Source: Planctomycetaceae bacterium (GTDB taxonomy: Bacteria; Planctomycetota; Planctomycetia; Pirellulales; Thermoguttaceae). From it: a stretch of DNA of 17,063 nucleotides. Positions 1 through 6,770 of this stretch are shown piece by piece. The stretch lies in assembly GCA_015062085.1 (NCBI GenBank), contig SUVI01000090.1, positions 1 through 17,063 of the forward strand, read 5' to 3'. Under the pieces are notes generated by a model, which was not told where the DNA came from, did no database searches, and saw nothing but the letters and a program-made list of their open reading frames with translations. The translations under genes and the position numbers were made by a program. Numbering within the stretch: position 1 is the first letter of the stretch; each line of letters starts with the position of its first letter.

Positions 1-117
1 CGGGGACGCACACGGGGACGCACACGGGGACGCACACGGGGACGCACACGGGGACGCACGCAGGTACGCACGCAGGTACGCACGCAGGTACGCACACGGG
101 GACGCACACGGGACTTC
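1..117. repeat. 12-bp tandem array, about 9.5 units, cut by window edge
   Basis: Direct repeats of a 12-bp unit, in blocks of two variants: four to five copies of CGGGGACGCACA, then about three of CAGGTACGCACG, then CGGGGACGCACA again, decaying into CGGGACTTCACG. It lies about 80 bp beyond the stop codon of the DUF4432 gene, on its 3' side, and probably continues to the left of the window. The block arrangement of variants suggests growth by duplication of several units at a time. No spacers separate the units, so it is not CRISPR. The rest of 118-196 shows no gene and no convincing terminator. Confidence 0.95.
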
Positions 118-196
118 ACGTCAGAGGCGTTTTACGCGTTTCGTTTTTTCATGCGGAGGCGCGGAGAGTGCGTTTTTTGCACACTTTCACCGTTCT

Positions 197-1387
197 CTAC
201 TCACACCATTCGAGAGTCGGTCCATAGACGGCGATGGGGTCAGGACATTTCGCCTGGATCGCTGCGACAGAGGCTGCGGCGGTTTCAACTTCCGCTTTCG
301 TAACGGCGAAACTAAAATCTAGCCCAAAATGTCGCGAGGCGTTTGGCTCAAGGACGGCGATGCGGCCGTTTTTCTGCTCAAAACTCCGCGTATTCGGGAA
401 ATTGATGCACGGTTCCAGGCCCGTCACGTAGCCGTCTTCCGCGGCATGCTGTGCTTTCCACTGGCAGAAGTAGGGGAACTCCTTCACGCTGAATCCCAGT
501 GTCATGGCGAAATCGCCGTTGGGGTTTCGGAGCATCGTTTGGGTGTTTCCATTTTCATCCGCTGCAAGTTCATAGAAGAAGCACATTTCCGGTTCGCCAG
601 TGACCGGTGCGTGATACTCCGGCGCCTGCGCGAGATTCTGTGCCGCCCACTGACATCGTGGAACGATGCGCTGGCAGGGGATCTCTGCGCGTGAACCGCC
701 GTCTGCGACTGGCTGACCGACGTTGACGTGGTACAGAAGCTCAAATTCTGCCGGACGTGCCGAGAGATTCCGCACGGTGTCGTCCACGTGGAAAGCAGCG
801 CCGTCAAATGGGAGCGTGAGGCAGCTTTCCAGCTCGAGCGAATTGAAGAAAAGGCGTCCTTCGTGCATGACGCCGATGAGTCGGATCTCGCGTTTTTCCG
901 CGTCAAACTCCATTCGGACCACGTATGCCGGAGTGTTCTGGATGCGTCCGTGAAGCGGCCAGCGGAGCGTTCCGTTTTCGTTGAATTCCGGGGCGCCGTT
1001 GGATTCCAGACCGCAGCGGGCGACCAGTTCATTGAATCCGCGCAGCCACCCGAGACCGTCGGGCTGATCGAGTGGGACGTTTCGCGGATGGACGGGGAGC
1101 GGAACGGGAGATTCCCAGCCGACGCGGACCATCTTTTCTCCCTGACGGACCATGACGCGCCAGATCCCCATTCCGCGTGTCGGCATCACGCAGATCGAGA
1201 GGGTTGGATTGGAGAGCGTGAAAACTTCTACTCCGTCAGACGGCCCGCCGCGCATGATCTTGCGCTCGACGGAAACTCCGGGAAATTCCGGCGACGCCCA
1301 CCGGGTCAGGTCTCCAGCCGCGGCTGCATCAAAACCGGCAGACTGATCTACCGTAAAGTATTCGAGGAAATCGTGTTTTGCGCTCAT
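197..1387 (-). CDS. DUF4432 family protein (aldose 1-epimerase-like, galactose mutarotase fold)
   Basis: A 396-residue protein resembling the DUF4432 family, which has the beta-sandwich fold of aldose 1-epimerases (mutarotases). The substrate is unknown; a role in handling sugars or sugar acids is inferred from the fold. Visible family-like segments are an N-terminal 'MPTRGMGIW' strand, a 'WPLHGRI' His segment, 'LLYHVNVGQP' after the strand 'DDTVRNLSA', and 'TGLEPCINFPNTR' near the C terminus. His and Glu in these segments are candidate active-site residues. No signal peptide is seen, so it is cytoplasmic. I chose the ATG at 1387 (MSAKHDF) because a perfect AAGGAG (1394-1399) sits 6 nt upstream. 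The upstream in-frame ATG at 1402 would put that site inside the gene. The gene stands alone, with the symporter gene 245 bp upstream in the same direction. Confidence 0.85.
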   Translation of the reverse strand: MSAKHDFLEYFTVDQSAGFDAAAAGDLTRWASPEFPGVSVERKIMRGGPSDGVEVFTLSNPTLSICVMPTRGMGIWRVMVRQGEKMVRVGWESPVPLPVHPRNVPLDQPDGLGWLRGFNELVARCGLESNGAPEFNENGTLRWPLHGRIQNTPAYVVRMEFDAEKREIRLIGVMHEGRLFFNSLELESCLTLPFDGAAFHVDDTVRNLSARPAEFELLYHVNVGQPVADGGSRAEIPCQRIVPRCQWAAQNLAQAPEYHAPVTGEPEMCFFYELAADENGNTQTMLRNPNGDFAMTLGFSVKEFPYFCQWKAQHAAEDGYVTGLEPCINFPNTRSFEQKNGRIAVLEPNASRHFGLDFSFAVTKAEVETAAASVAAIQAKCPDPIAVYGPTLEWCE

Positions 1388-1451
1388 GAAAAACTCCTTC
1401 ATCTTGATCGTTTTTGTGAGTAATGGGCAGGAAATGGATCTGAATGCTTCA

Positions 1452-1457
1452 ATTATA
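1452..1457 (-). promoter_or_regulatory. Candidate -10 box for the DUF4432 gene
   Basis: On the minus strand this reads TATAAT, about 65 nt upstream of the chosen start codon. No good -35 is visible at the usual spacing, so this is a weak call. The rest of the 1388-1632 gap holds an 11-bp repeat and AT-rich tracts. Confidence 0.35.
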
Positions 1458-1553
1458 CTCGGAATGAACGGTTTACGGAAGGTTTTTTTCGGTCTTTTTT
1501 AAAGAAAAAAGTAAAAAATTGCTCCCTCCGGCAGCCGTGTGCCCGTTCCTTCC

Positions 1554-1592
1554 GTGCGGCTTTCGTGCGGCTTTCGTGCGGCTTTCGTGCGG
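1554..1592. repeat. 11-bp tandem array, 3.5 units
   Basis: Three perfect copies of GTGCGGCTTTC plus a half copy (GTGCGG). It lies about 40 bp past the stop codon of the symporter gene. No function is visible. Confidence 0.9.
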
Positions 1593-1632
1593 TAGTGTTT
1601 TCTCTGGCCCGCTCCTGTTTTCAGCGGCAGGT

Positions 1633-3030
1633 TCACTGCGTTTTGTCGGAATAGCTTTCTTTTTTTCGGTTTCGTGCCTGACGCACGACGAGGGAAGAAA
1701 GCGCAAAAAGTCCCACGACGTTCGGAAGGACCATCAGATTGTTGAACATGTCGGTCAACTCCCAGACCAAATCGTTTGAGAGACAGGCGCCAAGGAAAAT
1801 GAATCCCGTCGCTAGGATGGAATAGACCGGGACGGCGCGTTTTCCGAAAAGGTAGGTGAAATTGATCTTCCCGAAGAGATTCCAGCTCAAGATCGTCGAA
1901 AATGCGAAAAAGAAGAGGCAGACCGCCACAAAGGAGGCTCCGAACGACTCTCCCATGATGTTGGAGAATGCGAATTGCGCCATGTTTGCTTTCGTGACTC
2001 CGGCTTCCGCTCCGTCTGCAAGGATCCCGCCGCCTGCGTAGAGGGTGGAAATGACGACCAGAGCCGTCATGGTCAAAACGATGAAGGTATCGACGAAAAC
2101 TCCGATCATCGCGACGATGCCCTGCTCGTGCGGTGAGCTGACTTTCGCCATGGCGTGTGCGTGCGGCGTGGACCCCATACCTGCTTCATTCGAGAAAAGT
2201 CCGCGTTTGACTCCCTGACTGATCGCGATCTTCAGAGCTGTCCCGAAACCACCGCCGATGATCGCGTGCGGTATGAAGGCGTAGCAGAAGATCATTCCGA
2301 ACGTTTCTGGAAGATACTCTAGACGCTGGAAAAGGATGAAGAGACTGCCAAGAATGTAAAGGAGCGCCATCAGAGGAACGAGTTTTTCTGTGACCGCCGC
2401 GACTCGCCGGGCACCGCCGATAAAAACGAGCGCAGAGCAGAACGCGACCGCCGCTCCCATGCACCAGCCAGGGAAACCGAAGGCTGTTTGGCACGTTTCT
2501 GAAATGGCGTTGGATTGGACCATCGCACCCATGAAACCGAGTGCTAAAGTCGCTGCGACAGCGAAAGAGCCGGCCAGAAATCGTCCAAATGTTCCGTGAA
2601 AGGCCGTCCGAATGTAGAAAACGGGGCCGCCGTGAAAGGAACCGTCTTCGTGTACTTCGCGGGTCTCCTGTGCAAGCACGGCCTCCGCGTAGATCGTGGC
2701 CATGCCGAAGAATGCGATGACCCACATCCAGAAAATCGCGCCGGGACCGCCGATCAGGATCGCACCGCACGCGCCAACGATGTTTCCAGTGCCGACCTGG
2801 GCCGCGACCGCAGTCGCAAGCGCTTGGAAGGAACTCAGACCGCCCTCCTGACGTTTACCGTGTAAGGAAATGTTCCCGAAAACTTTCTTCATGCCCTCGC
2901 CAAAACATCGGACCTGAACGAACCGCGTTCGGATGGTGAAGTAGATCCCGATCCCCACAAGGAGGGTGACGAGAATGTAGTCGGAAAGGTAAAAATTGAT
3001 ATTTTGAACGATTTCGAGCAGTGACGGCAT
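1633..3030 (-). CDS. Sodium:alanine/glycine symporter (AgcS family)
   Basis: A 465-residue polytopic membrane protein of the alanine or glycine:cation symporter family (AGCS, PF01235), which imports small neutral amino acids with Na+. The family signature 'GLFSNEAGMGSTPHAHA' is present at about residues 277-293, and 'QVGTGNIVGACGAILIGGPGAIFWMW' sequence features lie in the first third. Length is typical for the family. About ten or more hydrophobic segments are visible. The start ATG at 3030 follows AAAGGT, a weak Shine-Dalgarno. A glycine riboswitch lies 124-220 nt upstream in the same transcript, so glycine is the likely physiological signal and substrate. Transcription starts from a strong promoter near 3316-3343. 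Glycine versus alanine preference cannot be read from the sequence alone. Confidence 0.95.
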   Translation of the reverse strand: MPSLLEIVQNINFYLSDYILVTLLVGIGIYFTIRTRFVQVRCFGEGMKKVFGNISLHGKRQEGGLSSFQALATAVAAQVGTGNIVGACGAILIGGPGAIFWMWVIAFFGMATIYAEAVLAQETREVHEDGSFHGGPVFYIRTAFHGTFGRFLAGSFAVAATLALGFMGAMVQSNAISETCQTAFGFPGWCMGAAVAFCSALVFIGGARRVAAVTEKLVPLMALLYILGSLFILFQRLEYLPETFGMIFCYAFIPHAIIGGGFGTALKIAISQGVKRGLFSNEAGMGSTPHAHAMAKVSSPHEQGIVAMIGVFVDTFIVLTMTALVVISTLYAGGGILADGAEAGVTKANMAQFAFSNIMGESFGASFVAVCLFFFAFSTILSWNLFGKINFTYLFGKRAVPVYSILATGFIFLGACLSNDLVWELTDMFNNLMVLPNVVGLFALSSLVVRQARNRKKESYSDKTQ

Positions 3031-3153
3031 GGCTGGACCTTTAAAATTACGAAAATTTTTTTAGTGGATCGGAAGGAAACAAAAAATCGAATGCACCAAG
3101 AATTGGCTCTGAGAATTGGAACGTACAGAAAACTGCACACAGACGGATCTTAA

Positions 3154-3250
3154 GCGCTCTGTCCTTTTGCCTGAGAGATTCGGCACAGTGCCGTACACTG
3201 TACGTTGCCCCTTCGGCACCCGGTCGGTCCGGGATTCTCCAGAGAACCTC
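3154..3250 (-). ncRNA. Glycine riboswitch (single aptamer)
   Basis: The minus strand carries the glycine-aptamer hallmarks in order: a CTCTGGAGA 5' segment (3237-3245), the conserved GCCGAAGGGGCAA core (3206-3218), a variable hairpin (GTACAGTGTAC), then AATCTCTCAGGCAAAAGGACAGAG (ending near 3157; motif split as AATCTCTCAGGC and AAAAGGACAGAG). CTCT at the 5' side can pair with AGAG at the 3' side to close P1. Only one aptamer is present, whereas tandem pairs are common in this class. It precedes a Na+/alanine-glycine symporter, a well-known target. I see no clear intrinsic terminator between it and the start codon, so the expression platform is unresolved. Confidence 0.93.
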
Positions 3251-3315
3251 CATTTTCAGTCTTTGCGCCTTGAAATCGAAACACAAATTCTAAAAATTTC
3301 CTCGGTACACGATAT

Positions 3316-3343
3316 AGTATACACAAAATCGTCTGAATGTCAA
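3316..3343 (-). promoter_or_regulatory. Sigma70-type promoter of the riboswitch-symporter transcript
   Basis: The minus strand reads TTGACA (3338-3343), a 16-bp spacer, and TATACT (3316-3321). Transcription would begin near 3309, giving a leader of about 280 nt that includes the whole glycine aptamer. Confidence 0.8.
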
Positions 3344-3406
3344 GGGGACGTCTTTCAAATTTGAGGAACTCACGGCACATTTTTTTCGCGAAAAGTTTCC
3401 GCTAAA

Positions 3407-3447
3407 AGAAAAAACGCCGTTTTCTTGTGAAAAACGACGTTTTTTTC
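3407..3447 (-). terminator. Rho-independent terminator of the rubrerythrin gene
   Basis: On the minus strand an 11-bp stem (AACGTCGTTTT with AAAACGGCGTT, one G-U pair; 3413-3423 with 3431-3441) closes a 7-nt loop and is followed by a T run. A T run also follows on the plus strand, so it may act in both directions. It lies about 50 bp past the rubrerythrin stop codon. Confidence 0.8.
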
Positions 3448-3482
3448 AGCTTCAGTTTTTTTCAGCTTCAGTTTTTTTCAGC
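3447..3482. repeat. 16-bp tandem repeat, 2.2 units
   Basis: CAGCTTCAG followed by seven T occurs twice, then CAGC begins a third copy. It lies between the rubrerythrin stop codon (3497) and the terminator hairpin. Confidence 0.85.
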
Positions 3483-3496
3483 TCGAGTCGAGCGGA

Positions 3497-4030
3497 TCAA
3501 TAATTTTCCGCTTTCACTTCAAAGAACGCCTGCGGATGCGCGCAGACCGGGCAAACCAGCGGAGCTTTTTCGCCGTAGTGAATATGACCGCAATTGCGGC
3601 AGAACCATTTGTTTTCGCCGACGCGCTCGAAAACTTCGCCGTTTTCAATATTGGCGGCGAGTTTGCGATAGCGTTCCTCATGCGTCTTTTCGATCGCAGC
3701 GACAGCACGGAACTGGTACGCAAGCTGCGTGAAACCTTCCGCCTCGGCATCTTCCGCAAAACGGCGGTACATGTCGGTCCACTCTTCATTTTCGCCGGCA
3801 GCGGCAGCCAGAAGGTTTTCCAGCGTGCCCCCAATGCCGCCGAGAGCCTTGAACCAGAGTTTGGCGTGCTCTTTTTCATTTCCTGCCGTTTCTTCAAAAA
3901 TCGCGGCGATCTGCTGATAGCCTTCCTTGCGCGCGACGCTCGCGAAGTACGTGTACTTGTTGCGCGCCATCGATTCACCTGCGAATGCGTACTGCAGATT
4001 CGCTTCCGTTTTGCTTCCTTTGAGTTCCAT
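3497..4030 (-). CDS. rbr: Rubrerythrin
   Basis: A 177-residue rubrerythrin: a non-haem di-iron peroxidase that reduces hydrogen peroxide to water in the cytoplasm of anaerobes and microaerophiles. The N-terminal ferritin-like four-helix domain (about 1-135) shows '[12 protein letters not shown]' with Glu19, the ExxH ligand pair Glu52/His55 ('EKEH') and Glu114/His117 ('EKTH'). The C-terminal rubredoxin domain binds iron through Cys144, Cys147, Cys160 and Cys163 ('CRNC' and 'CPVC'). Length is slightly short of the usual 180-195. The ATG at 4030 is chosen because AGGAGAG lies just upstream; the upstream in-frame ATG at 4111 would include the promoter region and gives no domain. It has its own promoter and terminator, so it is monocistronic. 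A PerR-like regulator about 2 kb away is a plausible controller. Confidence 0.95.
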   Translation of the reverse strand: MELKGSKTEANLQYAFAGESMARNKYTYFASVARKEGYQQIAAIFEETAGNEKEHAKLWFKALGGIGGTLENLLAAAAGENEEWTDMYRRFAEDAEAEGFTQLAYQFRAVAAIEKTHEERYRKLAANIENGEVFERVGENKWFCRNCGHIHYGEKAPLVCPVCAHPQAFFEVKAENY

Positions 4031-4082
4031 TTTTCTCTCCTGTTTAGGATCTCTTTCGTTGGATTTGGGTTGAAGTCTTTTT

Positions 4083-4111
4083 ATTGTATCATTTTGAAGG
4101 AAAACCGTCAA
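4083..4111 (-). promoter_or_regulatory. Sigma70-type promoter of rubrerythrin
   Basis: The minus strand reads TTGACG (4106-4111), a 17-bp spacer, and TACAAT (4083-4088). An inverted pair GATTTT-N4-AAAATC (4125-4140) lies just upstream of the -35 and could be an operator, but such AT-rich half-sites are common here. Confidence 0.75.
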
Positions 4112-4158
4112 GCCCCTGCCTACAGATTTTCCTTAAAATCCGGACCTATTTCTTTTTT

Positions 4159-4863
4159 TTATTCCATGGGAGCGACCGTCTCCGCGATTTTCGCAGCTTC
4201 CAGCTCGATCCCGGGGGCACGGTAATGGTACGTATCGCTCCAGTACTGATCTCGATCCAGCGGATCCATCAGCGAGAAAAGGTCGATCACCGGAAGTTTC
4301 TCCGATCCCGCAGTCTTCCAGACCACCGCGTTGAGTTCCTGTGCCTGCGCGGTCATCGCCGGATCTTTCAGCGGCGTGGAAGTCGTAAGGTAAAGCCGAG
4401 CGTTCGGACACTTCGCACGAATGAATTTTACTGCCTGAGTGTAGGCGAATTCCCACTCCGTACGGTCCGTCGTGAGCGAATGGAGCCCGTTGTTGAACGA
4501 AATGACGTCGTACTTGTCGGCACTCAGGACGAGATCCAGTTCCTGAAAATACTGCGCGTCCGTCACGCACTTGGACGATGCCCAAAACGAAACGTTCATC
4601 TTTCCGCGAAGTTTCTGCGTTACTGTTCCCTGGTACCCCGCGACGATCGAATCGCCGATGAGAAGAACACGCGGAAGGGCTTCATTCGTCGTGGAATTTG
4701 CGCGGAAATTGCTCCATTCGGTATTTTCGCGGCTGCGGGAAGTCGTTTTCGGCTGAAATTGAAGGTAAAGCGGCTCCTCGCCAGATACCGTCGGGATTTG
4801 GAAAACGGTCGGCGAAAAAAGGAGTAAACTAAATAAAAATGAAAGGAAAGTCGTTTTTTTCAT
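4159..4863 (-). CDS. Secreted SGNH/GDSL-type hydrolase
   Basis: A 234-residue protein with an N-terminal signal peptide (MKK, hydrophobic 5-20, small residues near 26-28) and a single SGNH hydrolase domain. Block I is 'IGDSIVAGY' with nucleophile Ser72; block III is 'FNNGLHS' with Asn125 in the oxyanion-hole position; block V is 'DTYHY' with the Asp210/His213 catalytic pair. The usual block II Gly is not obvious. Enzymes of this superfamily are esterases, often removing acetyl groups from carbohydrates; the substrate here is unknown. It lies downstream of the GH16 glucanase in the same direction, 163 bp apart, so de-esterification of polysaccharide is a reasonable guess. The ATG at 4863 is preceded by AGGG. 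The gap upstream carries a terminator-like hairpin that ends only 31 nt before the start codon. Confidence 0.85.
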   Translation of the reverse strand: MKKTTFLSFLFSLLLFSPTVFQIPTVSGEEPLYLQFQPKTTSRSRENTEWSNFRANSTTNEALPRVLLIGDSIVAGYQGTVTQKLRGKMNVSFWASSKCVTDAQYFQELDLVLSADKYDVISFNNGLHSLTTDRTEWEFAYTQAVKFIRAKCPNARLYLTTSTPLKDPAMTAQAQELNAVVWKTAGSEKLPVIDLFSLMDPLDRDQYWSDTYHYRAPGIELEAAKIAETVAPME

Positions 4864-4893
4864 ATGAAGACCCTGAATCGATCTTAAGGAAAT

Positions 4894-4961
4894 AAAAAAA
4901 GGGACTCCAAGATCAGAGGTCTCCGATACCAGAAACTCTCTGATGGGGAGTATGGAGTCCC
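4894..4961 (-). terminator. Large terminator-like hairpin between GH16 and SGNH genes
   Basis: On the minus strand a 9-bp stem GGGACTCCA/TGGAGTCCC (4953-4961 with 4901-4909) encloses a second perfect stem ATCAGAG/CTCTGAT (4938-4944 with 4912-4918), and seven T follow directly. It would terminate the GH16 transcript. It also sits so close to the SGNH start codon (31 nt) that no promoter fits between them, so SGNH expression may depend on readthrough or antitermination. Confidence 0.8.
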
Positions 4962-5026
4962 GAAATTCGTTTCATCACGCTTTTTCCGGCGTTTTTATCG
5001 AAAATGAAATAAAAATGAAAATGGAC

Positions 5027-5899
5027 TCACTGGTATACGCGAACGTAATCGATGACGAAATCGCACGGGAAAATGGAATCATCGATGCCGTACACTCCGC
5101 CCCACGCACCGCCGATCGCCGTGTTCAGGATCAGGTAATGCGGTTTGTCGAACGGCCACGGATCGACTGGCCGGTCTCCACGGCGGTAGGTGAAGTAAAG
5201 CTGGTCATCCACGAAAAAGTCCATTTTTTCTTCCGTCCATTCCACAGCGTAGACCGCAAATCGGTCCTCGACGCCTTCAAGACGGATGTACGACCCCTTC
5301 GACGTGTGCTTTCCCTCGTACGGAGCGTGGACCGTCGCGTGGATCTGCGTCGGTTTGTATCCCACGTACTCCATGATGTCGATCTCTCCGCACTTCGGCC
5401 AGCCGATGTCTTTCCGGTTCGTCCCCAGCATCCAAATCGCCGGCCATACGCCGCGCCCTTTCGGGAGTTTCGCCGAGACCTCGATACGGCCATATTTCCA
5501 CCCCGCGTGTCCTTCCGTCGTGATGCTCCCCGACGTGTAATCCGCTTTCTGTCCGTTTTCCTCAAACGGCTCGCGGAAACTTCGGATCGTCAGAACGCCG
5601 TCTTTCTGGAAGACGTTTTTTTCCCGTTCCCGTGTGTAGAACTGCGCTTCACGGTTACGCACGAAACCGTACTCGTACCCCCACTTTTCAGGGGAAGGCT
5701 GTCCCGTGCCGTCAAATTCATCGTTCCAGACCAATCGGAGCGTTTTCCCATCATGTGTCTGGATCGTCTGCGGGACACTGCCGTCTTTCGCTGTTCCGTC
5801 CGTTTTTTCAGCTGCGTTCAGTTCTGAAGCAGTAAAAAGAATGCCGGAAAATAGGAACGCAAATAGGAACGCAAATAGGAATGTGCATCTTTTCATCAT
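5027..5899 (-). CDS. Secreted glycoside hydrolase family 16 protein (probable beta-1,3- or beta-1,3-1,4-glucanase)
   Basis: A 290-residue protein: signal peptide (about 1-30), a short linker, then one GH16 beta-jelly-roll domain to the end. The catalytic motif is 'GEIDIMEYVG' at 161-170, with Glu162 as nucleophile, Asp164, and Glu167 as acid/base. This ExDxxE spacing is that of laminarinases and related beta-glucanases, which cut beta-1,3 or mixed-linkage glucans with retention. Other GH16 landmarks are 'LVWNDEFDG', 'YGRIEVSAKLPKGRGVWPA', 'WTEEKMDFFVDD' and the closing 'DYVRVYQ'. I chose the ATG at 5899 (or 5896) because AGGAG lies at 5904-5908 and a signal peptide starts there; the longer reading frame from 5992 adds a non-secretory prefix. 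The signal peptide core reads FLFAFLFAFLF and is encoded by a 12-bp direct repeat (5851-5882). No carbohydrate-binding module is attached. Confidence 0.93.
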   Translation of the reverse strand: MMKRCTFLFAFLFAFLFSGILFTASELNAAEKTDGTAKDGSVPQTIQTHDGKTLRLVWNDEFDGTGQPSPEKWGYEYGFVRNREAQFYTREREKNVFQKDGVLTIRSFREPFEENGQKADYTSGSITTEGHAGWKYGRIEVSAKLPKGRGVWPAIWMLGTNRKDIGWPKCGEIDIMEYVGYKPTQIHATVHAPYEGKHTSKGSYIRLEGVEDRFAVYAVEWTEEKMDFFVDDQLYFTYRRGDRPVDPWPFDKPHYLILNTAIGGAWGGVYGIDDSIFPCDFVIDYVRVYQ

Positions 5900-6000
5900 T
5901 CGTTCTCCTGAATTTTGAGGTGGGTAAAAGTGGGGCAAAAAACGAAAAAACCGAAACCGGACCGCGCAGCACATCTGCCGTTCCAGTGACACAGTCTATC

Positions 6001-6102
6001 CCATGAAGCGGACTGTCCCATGAAGCGGACTGTCCCATGAAGCGGACTGTCCCATGAAGCGGACTGTCCCATGAAGCGGACTGTCCCATGAAGCGGACTG
6101 TC
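6001..6102. repeat. 17-bp tandem array, six perfect units
   Basis: Six identical head-to-tail copies of CCATGAAGCGGACTGTC with no spacer. The right end overlaps the stop codon of the PerR-like gene (6101-6103); the left end is about 100 bp upstream of the GH16 start. A 17-bp period is not a multiple of three, so it is not protein-coding. The rest of the 5900-6100 gap shows no clear promoter; a weak CCG-GTTT-CGG hairpin followed by six T (minus strand, near 5946-5962) may terminate the regulator transcript. Confidence 0.97.
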
Positions 6103-6553
6103 AGTCTGCAAAACTGTTCTCCGCAAGACAACACGAGCAAAGCCCCTGAAAATCGATCGTCAGGTCCAAGATCTGAAATCCGTCCGGAATATTTGCTGTC
6201 GGAATGTGAAAATCTTCTCCGTCCGCACAGTCGATGTCCCACACTTCACCGCACTGGACGCAGATCAGATGGTGATGCGGTTCCATGAATGCGTCGTAGT
6301 GTGTCACTGATCCCGGATGATTCAGACGCCGAATGATCCGATGCTTCGAAAATGTGTCGAGGATCCGGTAGACACTCATACGGGAGACTGTCTGGTGTTC
6401 TGGATGCAGACACTCGTAAATCATGTCTGCGGTCGGATGATTTTTCATCGCAGCCAGTGTTTGATACACGATGAACCGTTGGATCGTTGCCGCCAGACCG
6501 TACTGGGCGCAAAGTTTACGAAATGACTGAAATTGAGGATCCTTTTTGGGCAT
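6101..6553 (-). CDS. Fur-family regulator, PerR-like
   Basis: A 150-residue Fur-family metal-dependent DNA-binding regulator. The winged helix is N-terminal (helix 'RMSVYRILDTFSK', about 58-70) and the dimerisation/metal domain is C-terminal. Zinc-site cysteines are C98/C101 ('CVQC') and C139/C142 ('CSCC'). The regulatory metal ligands of Bacillus subtilis PerR (H37, D85, H91, H93, D104) line up with H39, D87, H93, H95 and D106. Asp rather than Glu at the last position is typical of PerR and linked to peroxide sensing by iron-catalysed oxidation of the His ligands. I infer a peroxide sensor, but Fur or another subtype is not excluded. The ATG at 6553 has a strong AAGGAGG (6558-6564). Its mRNA has a long structured leader and its own promoter. 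The stop codon overlaps a 17-bp tandem array. Confidence 0.9.
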   Translation of the reverse strand: MPKKDPQFQSFRKLCAQYGLAATIQRFIVYQTLAAMKNHPTADMIYECLHPEHQTVSRMSVYRILDTFSKHRIIRRLNHPGSVTHYDAFMEPHHHLICVQCGEVWDIDCADGEDFHIPTANIPDGFQILDLTIDFQGLCSCCLAENSFAD

Positions 6554-6735
6554 AAAACCTCCTTAGCAAAGGATGTTTTTCCTGAGAAATTTTGGATCGG
6601 GGGGTGCTTCAAGCGGAACGGTGATCCCGTTTCTAATAAAAGGAACCCCCAAACAAAAGACTCTGGAAAAAACTCAGGAATCAAACCAGAACTGCCGCCG
6701 GGTTGAAAGGGAGAATAGTTTGATACTGAGTAACT
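6554..6735 (-). promoter_or_regulatory. Long structured 5' leader of the PerR-like gene (candidate cis-regulatory RNA)
   Basis: The promoter places the transcript start near 6735, giving about 180 nt before the ATG. On the minus strand I see nested helices: P1 TTCCTGAG/CTCAGGAA (6673-6680 with 6579-6586), P2 GGGGGU-type 6-bp stem (6645-6650 with 6600-6605), and P3 AACGG/CCGTT closing a 5-nt loop (6627-6631 with 6617-6621). A competing hairpin TTCTGG/CCAGAG (6687-6692 with 6661-6666) would hold the 5' strand of P1 in its loop. A final hairpin TCCTT-TGCT-AAGGA (6560-6573) covers the Shine-Dalgarno sequence. I do not recognise a known riboswitch class. Pairings were found by eye, not by folding software. 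Confidence 0.5.
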
Positions 6736-6741
6736 AACGGT

Positions 6742-6770
6742 ATTTTATACTAAAATCAAGATTTTGTCAA
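6742..6770 (-). promoter_or_regulatory. Sigma70-type promoter of the PerR-like gene with internal palindrome
   Basis: The minus strand reads TTGACA (6765-6770), a 17-bp spacer, and TAAAAT (6742-6747). The spacer region contains the perfect palindrome AAAATC-AA-GATTTT (6752-6765), placed where a repressor would block polymerase. Self-regulation is common for PerR, so this is a candidate operator, though it does not match the Bacillus PerR box closely. Confidence 0.7.

Noticed and set aside
1501..1545. Terminator for the symporter gene
   Set aside because: AT-rich inverted tracts and T runs exist, but no stable GC-containing stem sits directly before a T run on the minus strand.
4125..4140. 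PerR operator shared by the rubrerythrin and regulator promoters
   Set aside because: Half-sites AAAATC/GATTTT are arranged differently at the two promoters and also occur at the symporter promoter, so not counted as a feature.
4943..5827. Plus-strand frame of 294 codons opposite the GH16 gene
   Set aside because: It starts inside the terminator hairpin and is antisense to a complete GH16 domain.
6001..6102. CRISPR array
   Set aside because: Units are directly adjacent with no spacers, and no cas genes are present; the same holds for the other arrays in the window.
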